A stretch of 64,000 bases of DNA from positions 64,739 through 128,738 of the forward strand of contig JAYKAV010003057.1 of assembly GCA_035582835.1 (NCBI GenBank), given 5' to 3'. A program made the position numbers and the translations under genes. Numbering within the stretch: the first letter of the stretch is position 1; each line of letters starts with the position of its first letter. This document shows, in pieces, positions 26,099 to 38,394 of this stretch. Below the pieces are notes generated by a model. The model saw nothing but the letters and a program-made list of their open reading frames with translations. It had not been told where the DNA came from and ran no database searches. The stretch comes from Phoebastria nigripes (Eukaryota; Chordata; Aves; Procellariiformes; Diomedeidae).

Positions 26099-27130
26099 AT
26101 GAACACAACAAATGACGACTTAGTCAACCCCACCACCTGGCAAGACACTGAAGGTGATTTTTCCAACTGCACTGATGTGGAAGTCGGTCTGAAGACTTTG
26201 TACCTCCCCATTATGTACAGCATCATCTTCCTGGTGGGCTTCCCAGGAAACGTCGTTGTGATTTGTGTTTACAGCTTCAAGATGAGGCCTTGGAAGAGCA
26301 GCACCATCATCATGCTGAACCTGGCGCTTACAGACCTGCTCTACCTCACCAGCCTTCCCTTCCTGATACACTACTACGCCAGCGGGGAGCACTGGATCTT
26401 TGGCGAATTCATGTGCAAGTTCATCCGCTTCAGCTTCCACTTCAACTTGTACAGCAGCATCCTCTTCCTCACCTGCTTCAGCGCGTTCCGCTACGTGGTG
26501 ATTGTCCACCCTATGAAGTTCTTCCGCATCCAGAGGAAGTGGTGGACAGTGGTGGCTTGCGCAGCCATTTGGGTGATCTCACTGGCAGCTGTCAGCCCTG
26601 TCAACTTCTTGATCTCCTCAAAAGAGGCACAAAACAGATCCTTATGCCTCGACCTTACCAGCTCTGAAAACCTGGGCACAATCAGGTGGTATAACTGGCT
26701 GCTGACTGGCCTGACCTTCTTCTTGCCCTTGCTGACAGTGACTCTGTGCTATGCGCTCATTATTTACACCTTGGTTACCGGGCCCCACACGCGGGCTTGC
26801 TACAAACAAAAGGCTCGCAGACTTGCTGTCATCCTCTTGGTGGTCTTCTATGTGTGCTTCCTCCCCTTCCACGTCTTTCGGGTGGCTCGGGTTGAACTNC
26901 GGTTGTGTCCAGTCAGCTGTCACGTGGAGAAGCAAATCCACTCCGTCTATATCATCTCTCGGCCACTGGCTGCACTCAACACGTGTGGCAACCTACTACT
27001 TTATGTTGTGATCGGAGGTAACTTCCAGCAGGCCATCCTCTCTCTTTCAAGGTGTAAGTGGAGCAAATATGTCCAGCAGCCCAGGAGCATCAATTACGTG
27101 ACCAAGTCAGAAATTGCATTAAAGTTATGA
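26099..27130 (+). CDS. OXGR1: 2-oxoglutarate receptor 1 (class A GPCR), intronless coding exon
   Basis: Plasma-membrane receptor for 2-oxoglutarate and related dicarboxylates (also reported for itaconate and leukotriene E4), Gq-coupled in mammals. The 343-residue product aligns end to end with mammalian OXGR1 (337 aa) as I know it. Seen here: sequons at N2 and N23; seven hydrophobic segments (about 37-61, 70-92, 106-127, 149-170, 200-223, 241-263, 284-305); N51 (1.50), D79 (2.50), FRY at 130-132 in place of DRY, W158, P210 (5.50), P256 (6.50) and NLLLY at 298-302 in place of NPxxY. Predicted disulfides are C106-C183 and C24-C274. Basic pocket residues R110 (3.29), H114 (3.33), R261 (6.55) and R288 (7.39) are all present, as are R264 and R268. 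The start has A at -3 and gives the expected N-terminal length. The N at 26899 is silent because CTN is always Leu. A degraded tandem paralogue lies 22 kb downstream on the same strand. Confidence 0.96.
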   Translation: MNTTNDDLVNPTTWQDTEGDFSNCTDVEVGLKTLYLPIMYSIIFLVGFPGNVVVICVYSFKMRPWKSSTIIMLNLALTDLLYLTSLPFLIHYYASGEHWIFGEFMCKFIRFSFHFNLYSSILFLTCFSAFRYVVIVHPMKFFRIQRKWWTVVACAAIWVISLAAVSPVNFLISSKEAQNRSLCLDLTSSENLGTIRWYNWLLTGLTFFLPLLTVTLCYALIIYTLVTGPHTRACYKQKARRLAVILLVVFYVCFLPFHVFRVARVEXRLCPVSCHVEKQIHSVYIISRPLAALNTCGNLLLYVVIGGNFQQAILSLSRCKWSKYVQQPRSINYVTKSEIALKL

Positions 27131-27844
27131 AGGAATCCCAGCAAACCTGGCATGGCTTTGGTGCTGTAAGCTCCTGCAAAGGCAGGTGTGTTGATATGGT
27201 AGCAAGAATTGCACCTGGCTTCTCCCTCTCCCTGCAGTAGAGCACTTGTCAAAAAGCTGTCTCGGGAGCAGGTTTATATATACTTCTCTTAGCAATCAGA
27301 GAATGGGGAGTGAAAAGAAAAGATTGTAAGCCACTTCGAAGGTGGAATTTAAAACCACCCAACCGGACTGTTTCCAAAGACATTTGAGAAGCGCAGGGTT
27401 CTCTCGCTCCGGGCTTTGCGGTTGATTACAGCAACAGTAAGAGCTTAGTTTGGACATGAGAACAACTTCCATTGATTTCAGTGTTGTCACTGATGTAGTG
27501 CTTAGTTTATTACAGCCCAAACGAAATGCAGCAGATATTGTCACGGTTGCTGAAACCACTGAATTACATACTTAGAAAGCACCTAGATAAATCTGATCTT
27601 TTCAGATGAGATGGACCTGATAAACTTCAGCATAGGGCACTGAGGAACTGAATGGTGAAATCTCAGAGCTGGCCTTGGGAAGGATGAGAGGAGTACCAGA
27701 GGAGGACATACATGGCGAATGCAAGGAGATATATATATACACACAAGGAGATAGATATATATAAAAGGATATATCTATATAGAAAAAATGGAGGAACAAG
27801 GAATTAACAGTCATGTTAATGTCCATTTCAGAAAAATACTGAAA
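27131..27844. other. OXGR1 3' flank, probably 3' UTR in part
   Basis: No AATAAA is present, and no other gene. An AT/AG simple repeat at 27726-27782 includes a 9-bp stem hairpin (27752-27760 with 27769-27777). The 3' end of the transcript cannot be placed. Confidence 0.5.
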
Positions 27845-28885
27845 CAATCAGATGATAAGTCTACAGAAGATGAATACAGGTGAGTACCAGCCAGTATGGA
27901 TCTATCAGCTATGTACAATCCCAGATCATTCTGATTTCCTATTACAACAAATTAACAGGCTCGTACATGAAGGAAAAGAAGATGTCATATATCTTGACTC
28001 CAGAAGGAGTTTTGTCTGAGATGACACTCTTGTGTGTAAGCTAAGGAAACAGTCTGGAGGAAACTATTTTTGCTGGTTACAGAGCTGTGCTCAGAGTGGA
28101 GATATTAGTGATTTACTATCAGAGTAGGGGGAGCCACTGAGTGGGGATTTGACCAGTCTGTCCTGGGTTTAGGGATATTTAGCGTTTTCATTAACAAATT
28201 GGATGATGAAATAAAGTCTGGTTATTATATTTGCAGATGACATGAAGCTGAGAGGACAAAATTACGTTGACAAATTGCAACTATGGTCGGAAAATGCACA
28301 GGATGCTATTAGACAATGACAGGTGCAAAGTACTACGTTTAAGTAGAAATAATGAACTGTGCAAACACAAAAGGAGAAAAAAAATATTTAGGTAGCAGTT
28401 TGGCAGAGAAAGATCTGTGGTTATGGTGAATCACAGGCTGGACAGGAGCCAACAGTTTCAGTGGGCTGACGGTGTCTGCTGTGGCAAAAAGGGCAGACGC
28501 CATGCTGGAATGTATGAATAAGAATATAATGTGCGAGATTTGTGTAGCAACCCTTACACCCTTTGCAGTCTTGTTACCCTCTCAGCTGGAGCACCATGCT
28601 GCCCTTCAGGGAAGACATAGATGAGAGGACCACGGCAAGAGCACTCAGAGAAACGACCAAAGGGGAAGGAACTGGACAGAAAACCAAATGGTCTTAAAAC
28701 CCCTCAAAGGTGGATATCAGGACAGACCTTCTCTCAGGACAGGTGATGAAGCACTGGAAAGGACAGGAGGAGTCTCCACCCCTGGGTGTCCCTAGGACCA
28801 GGCTAGCCAGGTGCTTAGCAAGAGGGACACAAGCCTGCCTGACTCTGGAGGTCCCTTTTGGCCACGAGGCTCTGCGATTAGGCAT
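27845..28885 (+). mobile_element. Old CR1 LINE, reverse-transcriptase palm through 3' end
   Basis: About 1 kb of frameshifted ORF2. The reverse-transcriptase remnants include VFIN-x-LDD and, at 28230-28241, codons for FADD, the catalytic Asp pair of the polymerase. These are followed by the CR1 thumb and C-terminal coding region (TGGAAAGGACAGGAGGAGTC) and a terminal GGTCCCTTTTGGCC. Many indels show it is long dead. Confidence 0.85.
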
Positions 28886-28899
28886 ACATTGCCAGCAAC

Positions 28900-29110
28900 A
28901 TTGGTGCTAGTGAAACAAATGGTGCCTGGGAGCATCCCTGGTGCCAGAGCTCGTACCACCGCGCTGCTGCGGCTTGCGGAGCCACGGGCAGGTGGCTGGC
29001 CAGCAGCAGCCAGCACGCTGCTGGCAAAGCCAGGCATCCGCCACGGGTTAGCACCGTGCCCCGCGGGCAGCTTGCACACAGGCAGCGCTGCGTGGGTACT
29101 GCACCTATGT
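28900..29110. other. CpG-rich patch downstream of OXGR1
   Basis: A GC-rich stretch of about 200 bp with repeated GCTGCTGG/CAGCAGC strings and several CpGs, immediately after the old CR1. Open frames on both strands (109 and 111 codons) reflect composition. No known protein and no clear promoter motif. Confidence 0.4.
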
Positions 29111-32100
29111 AGGACAAACGATGACACCTTAGTGTTTTAACATGCCTTGTGGATATTTAAAATACTTTATTTGGTAAAGGCTCAGCCATCAGATACATCT
29201 TTTTGAAGCAGTGCCACCGGCCTTTTGACCTGTTTTCTATGTTAGATTGTCCTCTTCCGTATTGTTGTCAAAGTCTGAATTTTACAGGTTGCCACTAGAT
29301 GGTGATCATTCATGGTCAAGCTAGCTGGTTTCACATACACATGTTTGATCCAAATCCACAAGTTACACAAATACACAAGACGATTCACATGAAATAAATA
29401 CTTTCTGACCTAGATTCATAACATCCCAGCTCTCCAACGTGGGCAAAAAGTACAAACNAACTGAATAAATCCTCTTCCTTTTCCACGTAAGTGAAAGCAG
29501 ATGTGTCTACCACTTACACATACACATCTGAAGGAGTGGATTAAAAATTATCTTTTTTCCTCTCTCAGAGCATTTTTAATTCTTGTTCTCAGAAGCTCTT
29601 CCTTCTCAAGCCCAAGCTGAGTTTATCACACACAAACAGAAGCTCTTAAAATACAACTACACATACAATATAAAATGGAGCAGCTGAAGGTAAAAAGTGT
29701 GAAATGGAAGTGTTCGAGGCTTTCCCTCTCTGACAGCAAGAGTGACAGTCCCACAGTTTCAGTGACTTGGAGAGAGCCTACCTTTTTGCCTGCTCCTCTC
29801 TTTCCTTAACATAGCTGTTGTTTGGTTGCCTTTTTCCTATCATCTCACCTGCTCATCCACCACCTCTCTTCATTTAGTTTGGGCTAACCTAGCTGATTTT
29901 GAAGTGCTGAAGTAGATTAGGGAATGCTCCTGGGAGCCGTAGTTCGCTGGTGAGGCAAGAACCTCCAGAAGAAGGGCAGTCACATCTTCCAGTAACATGG
30001 CTGGATCTGGAAAAGGAAAAAAGCTCAACCATAACGCAGGCATTTTTAAAGCATTCAAGGACTGCTCAGGTGCTCTGCAGGACTGAGAGATCATTATCTC
30101 ATGCAACTCATTCCTTTTGCTTACTGTGAAGGGTGACATCTCGATAGCTTCTATTTTTAGCAGCTCTTAAATTTACTGCTGAAACAAGGGTAAGTGCTTC
30201 GATTGCAGTAAACAGGAGACACTTTCCAAGCTATGTATATACAATGTGACAACACAGCTACATAAATTACTACACTATTGCAGGCTAGTTCACAGCACAG
30301 TTACGCTCCAGTAACCAGGTTTCTGTCAAAAGTCTTTAGTAGGTTTGTTTGCAAAGACAGTCATGTCAACTCAAGTACCTACCAGCAAGCTGCGCTCTGC
30401 CTGGGACCGCAGAGAGACCAAGAGAATAACTTTGCAAGGTAAATGGGGTTCACACCTCTCAGGGGAATGGCAACTCTGGTGATACTAAAGATGAAATTTT
30501 GGAATTGCTGACTGGTTTTGTAGACATGTCGAACCTTATTCTTCACAGTGATTCACGTACTGTCACAGATTGTAGCAGAGCTATTTTCTACCCTTAATTG
30601 TCAGGAAAGGCAATCAGCTTTTTTTTTCCTTTTCTCCCCAAATCATGTGTTCCCATAAGAAGTGAAAGCAAAAGGCCGTCCTCATACTCAAACCTCCCAG
30701 AGAGCAAAAATACTGACTGTAATGTTCTGCATTAAAAAAAATTTGCAAAATCTGCCCTAATCTGGCTGCATCTAGCTGCCTCTCAAGCAATTCTGTGTCG
30801 TACTGGACACCTAAGAAGACAGTGTGAAGCAGACTGCATGTAGCATCAAAATGAATAGCTTGGTAAACGGCTAGTAGAGAGAAAGGCTAGAATAGCTTGA
30901 GAACGGTCTACTCTTACAAAGTGCGTTGGATACTGGTGTGAGACAAGGCTTCAATTTTATCCCGATGTAATGGTACGTGCCTGCGGGATGCTGCTGCATT
31001 AGCTGTACAGTGTAACTGTATGGTAGTGATCCACCACATGAAGTGGACGGTAGTGCCAGCCTCACCACTGAGTCATTTAGACCTCAGATAGACGTTCTCA
31101 TTTTGCTGATAGGGCTAAGCGAGCAGAATAAACGTTGAATGACTGCTTCTATCTGTCAATATTTTGTACTCTGAAAATGCAGGTTGAGTGAACCTAAACT
31201 TTAAAGCAGCAAACATCAAACAAACATATCGCTATTCAACTCCTACCAGCCCCAAACCATATTTGCCTTTCCCTGCCAGCAGAAAAGGAGAAGAGATGAA
31301 AAGGAAAATACTTCATGTGTTCCCTCACAGCTCCCTTATGTTTTGTGAAAGTAGAGGCATTCAGTGGTGCCAGCTGATGNCACTTCAATATAAAGGCCAC
31401 ACAATTAAGTCTAGGAGGGGAAAAAAAAGTTTACCCTAAAGAAAGTGTATTTCAAGGCCTGTTTTCTGAATAGCTACTGGAAAAGAGCAGTACTTTTGAC
31501 TAAGGTGTCTTGCTGACTTGGTGCCTGAGCCTGCCGGGTGCTGCAGTGGAGAGCAGAGCGAGTCGGGCACCTTCTAAAGCAGGAGAAAAAATGCATTCCT
31601 GCTTTTAGTCAGAGGTGGACTCTGGGGCCAAGGAGGAGAAAAAGTAAAGTTGGTAAACACTGGGCTGAGTGTTGTTCTGAAGTAAAATTTAAAGCTCAAA
31701 TGCCAATTTTTTAAAACACACAGAGGGAACATGATTTTTTGGGGCTGCTGCAGGCAAGTATCATGCAGATATGTTCGATTCATCATTGCCAGAATCTTAA
31801 AGGGCATTTGAATTAAAAAGTATTTTATCTTCTAAGGTCTCTCCTTGGTTTCTTTGCTCCCCAAAATGGTTGATATCACTGATTTCTAAACCAAAAGAGA
31901 GGCAGTTGCCTGGAGGCTATAGTACCGGTGATGCTTTCCACTCTTACAAGGAAAACAAAGTTCTGAGCTTCTGTTTTTTTAAAAAAGGGAAAGATGTGTT
32001 TTTCCAAATTACTTTATGGATTTCCTTTTACTTTGTAAAATAGTGAAAGAAGATAAGGCAAAGAAGAAAGAAATACAACTTTGTACACAGACAAGCAATG

Positions 32101-33002
32101 CCATACTGAATCCTAATAAAGCAAGGTAGAAGGTATTGTTCCTGGACACATCTTCCTTCACGTGTTTTCATTAAATACGGTTGTATTTCCAGCACGCTCC
32201 CTGCTACCCACGCTAGCAAACCTGATACCAGGTTACTTGGTCCTTCCCTCTCCCTTCACCACATCCAGCCTGTTGCTCAAGACCCATCAGCTTTTTGGAA
32301 AAATGATTAGGAAATTCATTCTAATGGTTCTGCTAAAATCTTTGTGGTTCCCGTTTGCCCCTGATCGGCATGAGCTAGTTGGCTGCATCCCAGGGTGCTT
32401 TCAAGACAATTCCCATGCACCTGGCAGAATCTGTATTTTGTCGGTGGATCTGTGACAAGGTATTTTGGTATTACTGCAAGAGCACCCTGTGATATTCTCA
32501 CATCTCTCCTCCAATTTTCAAGGACTTTCATGGTGCCAGCCACTGTGCAAAGTGATGCCCTGGACCTGCAGCTGACAGGGCTAGAAAACACCTTTTCTGG
32601 GGGTGCCTCAAAGGGCATCCGAGGTAAAGCCTCCTGCTCTGCTTTTGTTACAGATCTGTTAAGCTGGGCAAAAAGGAGGTGACTTGGCACAAAGCTGGGA
32701 AGCATTATGGGTGGATTTATTTCCAGGCCCAAACAGGCAATTTTCCACTGAGTGAGCCAGGCTGGCCCAATCACTTATGGCCTCAGCAATAATGAAGAAG
32801 ACCTAGCAGACAGTGGCATACAAATGCACTGTGCAACAATTTCAAGCAATAAATCTTTTTGAAAATTCCCTTTTCCCTTCACTTCATGATGCTTTTTATC
32901 AGCAGGAAGTTATCTTAACAGACAAAGCAGCAGCACCTGCCTACAGGAGTTTCCTCACATTTACCTTTCTGCTAGTAAGCTGCTCTGAGATATTTATATA
33001 TC
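29111..33002. other. Intergenic, no gene recognised
   Basis: AT-rich single-copy sequence. The longest frame (32316-32774 minus, 152 codons) has no recognisable family and overlaps plus-strand frames. Confidence 0.6.
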
Positions 33003-33117
33003 GCCCCTATTTTACAGGTGATGAAACTGAGGCACAGTGGAGTTAAGTGACTTGCCTCCGGTCACAAAGCAAATTAGCAGCCAAGCAGGGAAGAGATCAG
33101 TTCCCAGCCCAGAGCTT
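33003..33117 (+). mobile_element. MIR-like CORE-SINE relic
   Basis: Matches the MIR 3' half in order: CCCTATTTTACAGGTGATGA, AAACTGAGGCACAG, GTTAAGTGACTTGCC, GGTCACAAAGC, then a diverged tail. MIR is an ancient amniote tRNA-derived SINE, abundant in mammals and rare and decayed in birds. The 5' tRNA-related part is not recognisable here. Confidence 0.85.
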
Positions 33118-36100
33118 TTACAAAGTGCATTTTAGGCTTAGGGTAAGATTTTCAAGGGAGTCTTGATTGCTCAGTTGTGGCACTTCAGTAATAAAAGTTG
33201 AGTTAGAGCAGTGTCTGCGCTACTCAGGCCCTGGTTCATCCCCAACATCGTGCTCTGCATCTGTGGAAGGAGCACTTCTGTTTTCCTTCAGAGAAGGTTT
33301 TGGGGGACCAGCTCTTTATCACCAAAGTTATTTGGCTACCACTGCGTGTGATCATGGCCAAGAGCCAGTAATTAGCTGTATTCATCCCATTTACAGGTTT
33401 GTGTCAAGTATTTGTTAATTTGCAGGTTAACACGAAATATTAGCAGCATACAGGGAAGCGTTTCAGGCTGAAATGCATGCATCGCACCACAGGTGAGGAA
33501 GTTCTTCTCTGTGGGGTGCAAAGGTCAGAAATAGGTTCCATAACTAGCGAGCTGCCTTCACCCAAGGGGCAAAGTACCACTGCTCACCACGTAAGTATGC
33601 CAACGCTGGGAGAACACACGGGTTCAGCTAACATGCCTCAGAGCTAGGGCCAGCCCCTTCCCAGCACACCCTAGTTCAGATCCAGCAGCCCATGCTCTGC
33701 CTTCAGATATGGATGTCAGCACTTTTCTTCTACTGGCAGAAGGGAAAATGGAGTTAAGATGCAGATTTTTCATACATCTTCCAAATTTCCATCCTCGCTT
33801 CTATTCAACGTGATTAATATAGCTATACTTACTTCTCAGAGCTAAATACTTGGCCGACAAACACCAGTGAAAATCTAAATCTGTCCCTCTACCAGGAAGA
33901 AATCCTAGCAAACATAGCCCCTGTCCTTTTTTCCCAAAATGCAAACCTGAATCTGACTGAGGGAGGGGAAGGACAGCAATGAGGCATCGCGTTTGCTGGA
34001 AACACCGTGAAGATCTGTCCTGCAGTAATTCCAGGCTGTGCCCAAGGGGCTCCAGCCCCCCCGTACTCCCACAGCTGGGCTCTGCAAGTGCTATAATTCA
34101 AATTCCCACTAGAGGGTAGACAAAACTCTTCCATTAAAAGGATTACTCTGGAAAAGCATAAGTATGTGGGAAAACAGTGTCTGATTTGGAACAGGAGGTC
34201 TGCTCTGAGAAGCAGCAGAGAGTAGGAAAAGGAAGAACAAAATGATGTTCACACCACCTGCGATGGTTGTTCCAACTTTCTCTAAAGAAACACAATCTCT
34301 GGTTTATACTTTTAAATCAAATACAGCTAGAGTGGCTATGTGGTTATAAACATGTAAATCATAAATCAAATACAGCTGATCCTTCCCGTACGGATGTTAT
34401 CTTACAAACAGCTATAGGTGCCAATTAAGTATATCAAACAGTTAGAAAGGATAAATATAGGGAATTAGTGTTTATCCACTTCGGGGCAACAGTGAATTCA
34501 CCCCCTCCTGACTGCCTGGCCAGAAACATCACTCTGTGGATTTATCTCTCTCTTTTATTATTGACCACTCTACTATTGCAGGTAATAANGGCTTGTGTTT
34601 TCTCCTCACACATTTCTCCACTGCTGAAATGCAGACAGGTTTCTCTGAACCTTGCTGTGGGAGTGGAAAGTATGGCTGTAGGCATCAACACGTCTTCCTC
34701 TTCTTGCTGTCCCCAAAAGAGCAGATCCTTCTCCAGATGAGCCTGACTGTCTCAGGGAGCTCCCTGCATTGCAGATAAGGGCACTGGGAAAATATTTTCT
34801 CACCACACATCCTACTTCTCCAAAGCAGGTTTTCACACTGATTCAACAAGCCCAATGCTAGGAAAGCCAAAGCAATTCAGAGTTTATTTTCTAATTTAGT
34901 CCCAGATCTACAAAGATGGCCTAACACCCAGAAGCACCACCTATGCGAGTGAAATGCCATTTTTGAATGCTAAGCAAGGATTTGATTCGATCTTCTTAGA
35001 TGTAACTTGTTCATCCTGACATAGGTAAGAACCAAAGAAGGCCCATCAAAGAAGCGGAGCTCTCAGAGGCGTTGCTGCAGCTGGGACACCTCCCACAGCT
35101 GGGATAATTAAAGGCTGAATGAACTGTACTTTGGAAGACAGGCATGGCAATGTTTTTGCTACCACAAACGCTGCGCTGTCTCATCTCCCCCCTAAATAAA
35201 TGTGGGTTTTTGAAAGGAAATGTTGCCCCTCTGTTCTGGATGGGTCCCATCTGCTGGTCCCACNTAGTCTTGTGGGTAGCAATGACTCTCTCTCCAGAGC
35301 TGATGAAACTGAATGAGATGTGCCACTACAGGCAGTAGTCTCCACAGTTGTCACATCAAAGGCTACACAGGAGGTGTGCCTGGAGAAGGATTACATACGT
35401 GGCCCTAATGAGCCAAAGAGAGGAGCCCTTCAGGCAGCAGCATGTGTTTTCACTGCATTAAGGCACGTGAATCCATTGCAAAGAGATTTTCACAGCACAA
35501 TATTGGGAGCAAAGGAAGAAGCATTAATCCTGAAATACAGCCATGCCAAATGAGATTAAATGATATATTCTCTATTTGCCTTGTACTGTAAGGTGTGAAT
35601 GATGGCTCTGCTGGATGCTGGCATGGGCTAAGGAGAGGTATCTGGAATTTGGTGCAGGGCTGCATTTGGTGTCTACTAGACTATTTCAAGAGATCACATT
35701 TCTCTACCCTATGGTTATCAATTCCTCTACCACCTGTCCTTGCCGTGATAACTGGGAGAGCTACTTCAAGTCATGTAGATCTCGTGCAAAAATCTCCGGT
35801 CTTCATCACTCTGAAAAAAAAGTAATATTTTATTAAAGAAAGAGTTACTGTTATACAAAAGTCTGTGACAGCAGGTGAAAAGTAGAAAACCTCTCTTGCA
35901 GGGAGTCAAGAAGCTGGATTTGGTAAGGAACAGATGGATCTTGGAAGCTGTGNTCTTTCACCAAGTAGTTGCCTCAGGGGGGCAGTTGATGTTAAACTTT
36001 GTACAAAATTTCCTTTTCTTGCATGAATTAAAGATATTGAAATATAGAGAGATGACCTTTATTCTGGGACCCTCTTACCTATTCGCTTTTAAGGCCTTTG

Positions 36101-36411
36101 GAGATATTGAAGGCTGTTCGATCAGTTTAACAAAGCTTAAACTACACACCTGGCTTCAGCTGTACAGTAAGTCCTCCTTGTTGCTGTATTTCTGGGGTCC
36201 ATGAAATNTATCATCTCATCAACACAAGTTTCCACCCTAAACCCTTCTGCTCCCAGGCAGATGAGCTAGAGATACTGGAGGGTGAAATGCCACACTAAGC
36301 AGCTTCTGAACCAGGTCTTCAAAGAAAGAATAAACTATATCACTGCTGAACCCCTCTTTCTATTGCTTGCATAGCCCTCTCTGGTAGACAATTTATTGAT
36401 AGTGTTTCCAA
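33118..36411. other. Intergenic, no gene recognised
   Basis: Single-copy sequence. A 15-bp string (AAATCAAATACAGCT) occurs twice about 50 bp apart near 34315 and 34365. No coding signature. Confidence 0.6.
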
Positions 36412-36760
36412 TTCTTGGAGAAGTAAGGAGGCGGGTCAGCAGAGCTGCTACCTTGGACTTTGACCTGTTTAGGAGCCTGGTTGACAGAGTCCCTTGGGAG
36501 GCAGTCCTGAAGGGCAAAGGAGTTCAGGAAGGCTGGACATTCTTCAAGAAGGAAATCTTAAAGGCGCAGGAGCAGGCCGTCCCCATGTGCCNAAAGATGA
36601 GCCGGTGGGGAAGAAGTCTGGCCTAGCTGAACAGAGAGCCTTGGCTGGAACTCAGGAAAAAAAGGAGAGTAAAAAACTGGCTGGATGGCCGGGCCCAAAG
36701 AGTTGAATGGAGTGGTGAATGGAGTTAAATCTGGTTGGTGGCCAGTCACAAGTGGTTTTC
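36412..36760 (+). mobile_element. Younger CR1 LINE, internally deleted 5' part, running into an assembly gap
   Basis: Encodes the CR1 ORF2 linker before the reverse transcriptase (AATLDFDLFRSLVDRVPWEA, readable at 36396-36626). Near 36668-36676 the sequence jumps from the end of this linker (ELRKKK-like) to a later reverse-transcriptase segment (KNWLDGRAQ-like, VNGVKS). That skips the conserved palm motifs between them, so an internal deletion is present. It breaks off at the gap. Confidence 0.9.
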
Positions 36761-37184
36761 NNNNNNNNNNNNNNNNNNNNNNNNNNNNNNNNNNNNNNNN
36801 NNNNNNNNNNNNNNNNNNNNNNNNNNNNNNNNNNNNNNNNNNNNNNNNNNNNNNNNNNNNNNNNNNNNNNNNNNNNNNNNNNNNNNNNNNNNNNNNNNNN
36901 NNNNNNNNNNNNNNNNNNNNNNNNNNNNNNNNNNNNNNNNNNNNNNNNNNNNNNNNNNNNNNNNNNNNNNNNNNNNNNNNNNNNNNNNNNNNNNNNNNNN
37001 NNNNNNNNNNNNNNNNNNNNNNNNNNNNNNNNNNNNNNNNNNNNNNNNNNNNNNNNNNNNNNNNNNNNNNNNNNNNNNNNNNNNNNNNNNNNNNNNNNNN
37101 NNNNNNNNNNNNNNNNNNNNNNNNNNNNNNNNNNNNNNNNNNNNNNNNNNNNNNNNNNNNNNNNNNNNNNNNNNNNNNNNNNNN
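36761..37184. other. Assembly gap, 424 N
   Basis: A run of N inside a CR1 copy. The flanks belong to the same element in order, so the missing sequence is most likely CR1. The true length may differ from 424. Confidence 0.99.
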
Positions 37185-37704
37185 CGCACCTCGAATACTG
37201 TGTTCAGTTTTGGGCCCCTCACTACAAGAAAGACATTGAGGTGCTGGAGCATGGCCAAAGAAGGGCAACGGAAGTGGTGAAGGGTCTAGAGAACAAGTCC
37301 TGTGAGGAGTGGCTGAGGGAACTGGGGTTGTTTAGCCTGGAGAGGAGGAGGCTGAGGGGAGACCTTATCGCNCTCTACAACTACCTGAAAGGAGGTTGGA
37401 GTGAGGTGCGTGTCGGTCTCTTCTCCCAAGTAACAAGCAATAGGACAAGAGGAAANGGCCTCAAGTTGTGCNAGGGGAGGTTTAGATNGGATATTAGGAA
37501 AAATTTCTCCACCGAAATTTCTTCTTCCAGCGTTGGAACAGGCTGCCCAGGGAAGNGGTGGAGTCACCATCCCTGGAGGTATTTAAAAGATGAGTAGAAT
37601 TGGCGCCTAGGGACATGGTTTAGTGGTGGACTTGGCAGTGTTAGGTTTGTGGTTGGACTTGATGATCTTATGGGTCTTTTCTAACCTAAATGATTCTATG
37701 ATTG
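37185..37704 (+). mobile_element. Younger CR1 LINE, 3' part after the gap
   Basis: Continues the element before the gap. It encodes the ORF2 C-terminal region ([31 protein letters not shown]), then the 3' UTR (GGTTGGACTTGATGATCTTA, TTCTAACCTAAATGATTCTA) and a single octamer tail. Several single Ns fall here. Confidence 0.95.
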
Positions 37705-38394
37705 TCCTCCATCCTGGCACACAGAGGCAACACAACACTTTGCTGCCACTTAGCAAAGAGATCAGCAGTTACCCTTGCCGTCCTGGAGACTTCAGCTCAA
37801 TCCAGCTGCTACCATGTTAGTGCTGAGGATTATCTCTGTACGCCATTGAGGGAGAGAATTAGGAAAAATTGCCCTGCCCAAGATAAGAGAGAACCATTTG
37901 CTCCTTGAATTAGGGCTGACTTCTCTGTACCCAGTGTATTTGGGAAAAAATCAGACATGCTGATTCAGAATGCTTTTCCCCTGCAATCTGCTGAATCAAT
38001 GGAATCAAAATGCTTCTTGTGAATATCTTGAATCTATCAAAAATGTTGATAGAAACCAAGTAGGCAGCATCCAGGCTAGCTACCCAGCTAGCCAAGCAGT
38101 CCCAGACAGAGAACGGGGGAGCCGGTGATGGTGGGATGGAGNGGCCTGCTGCATTGTCCATCTGAATGGTCCAGCATCATCCAGCTCCTTTCTTGGGATT
38201 GAACAGGTTTCTCTCTGAAATGCTCTTGATATTTTGCTTCTTTTCTCAGATTTTGCACAAAAGCTGGTGCTGCTGGGAGCTGTGGCTGAGCTGCTACTCC
38301 GGGCACAGATAATACTGATGGGAGTTTCTTGGAGAGAAGTGCAAGGCCCAGCTTTAGGNTGTTTAGCATAACAAAATTTTCCATCCAAGTCCAG
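37705..38394. other. Intergenic, nothing recognised
   Basis: Single-copy sequence between two CR1 copies. No coding signature. Confidence 0.6.

Noticed and set aside
37185..37597. Long frames spanning the N gap as a gene
   Set aside because: The length is created by unknown bases; the real sequence at both ends is CR1.
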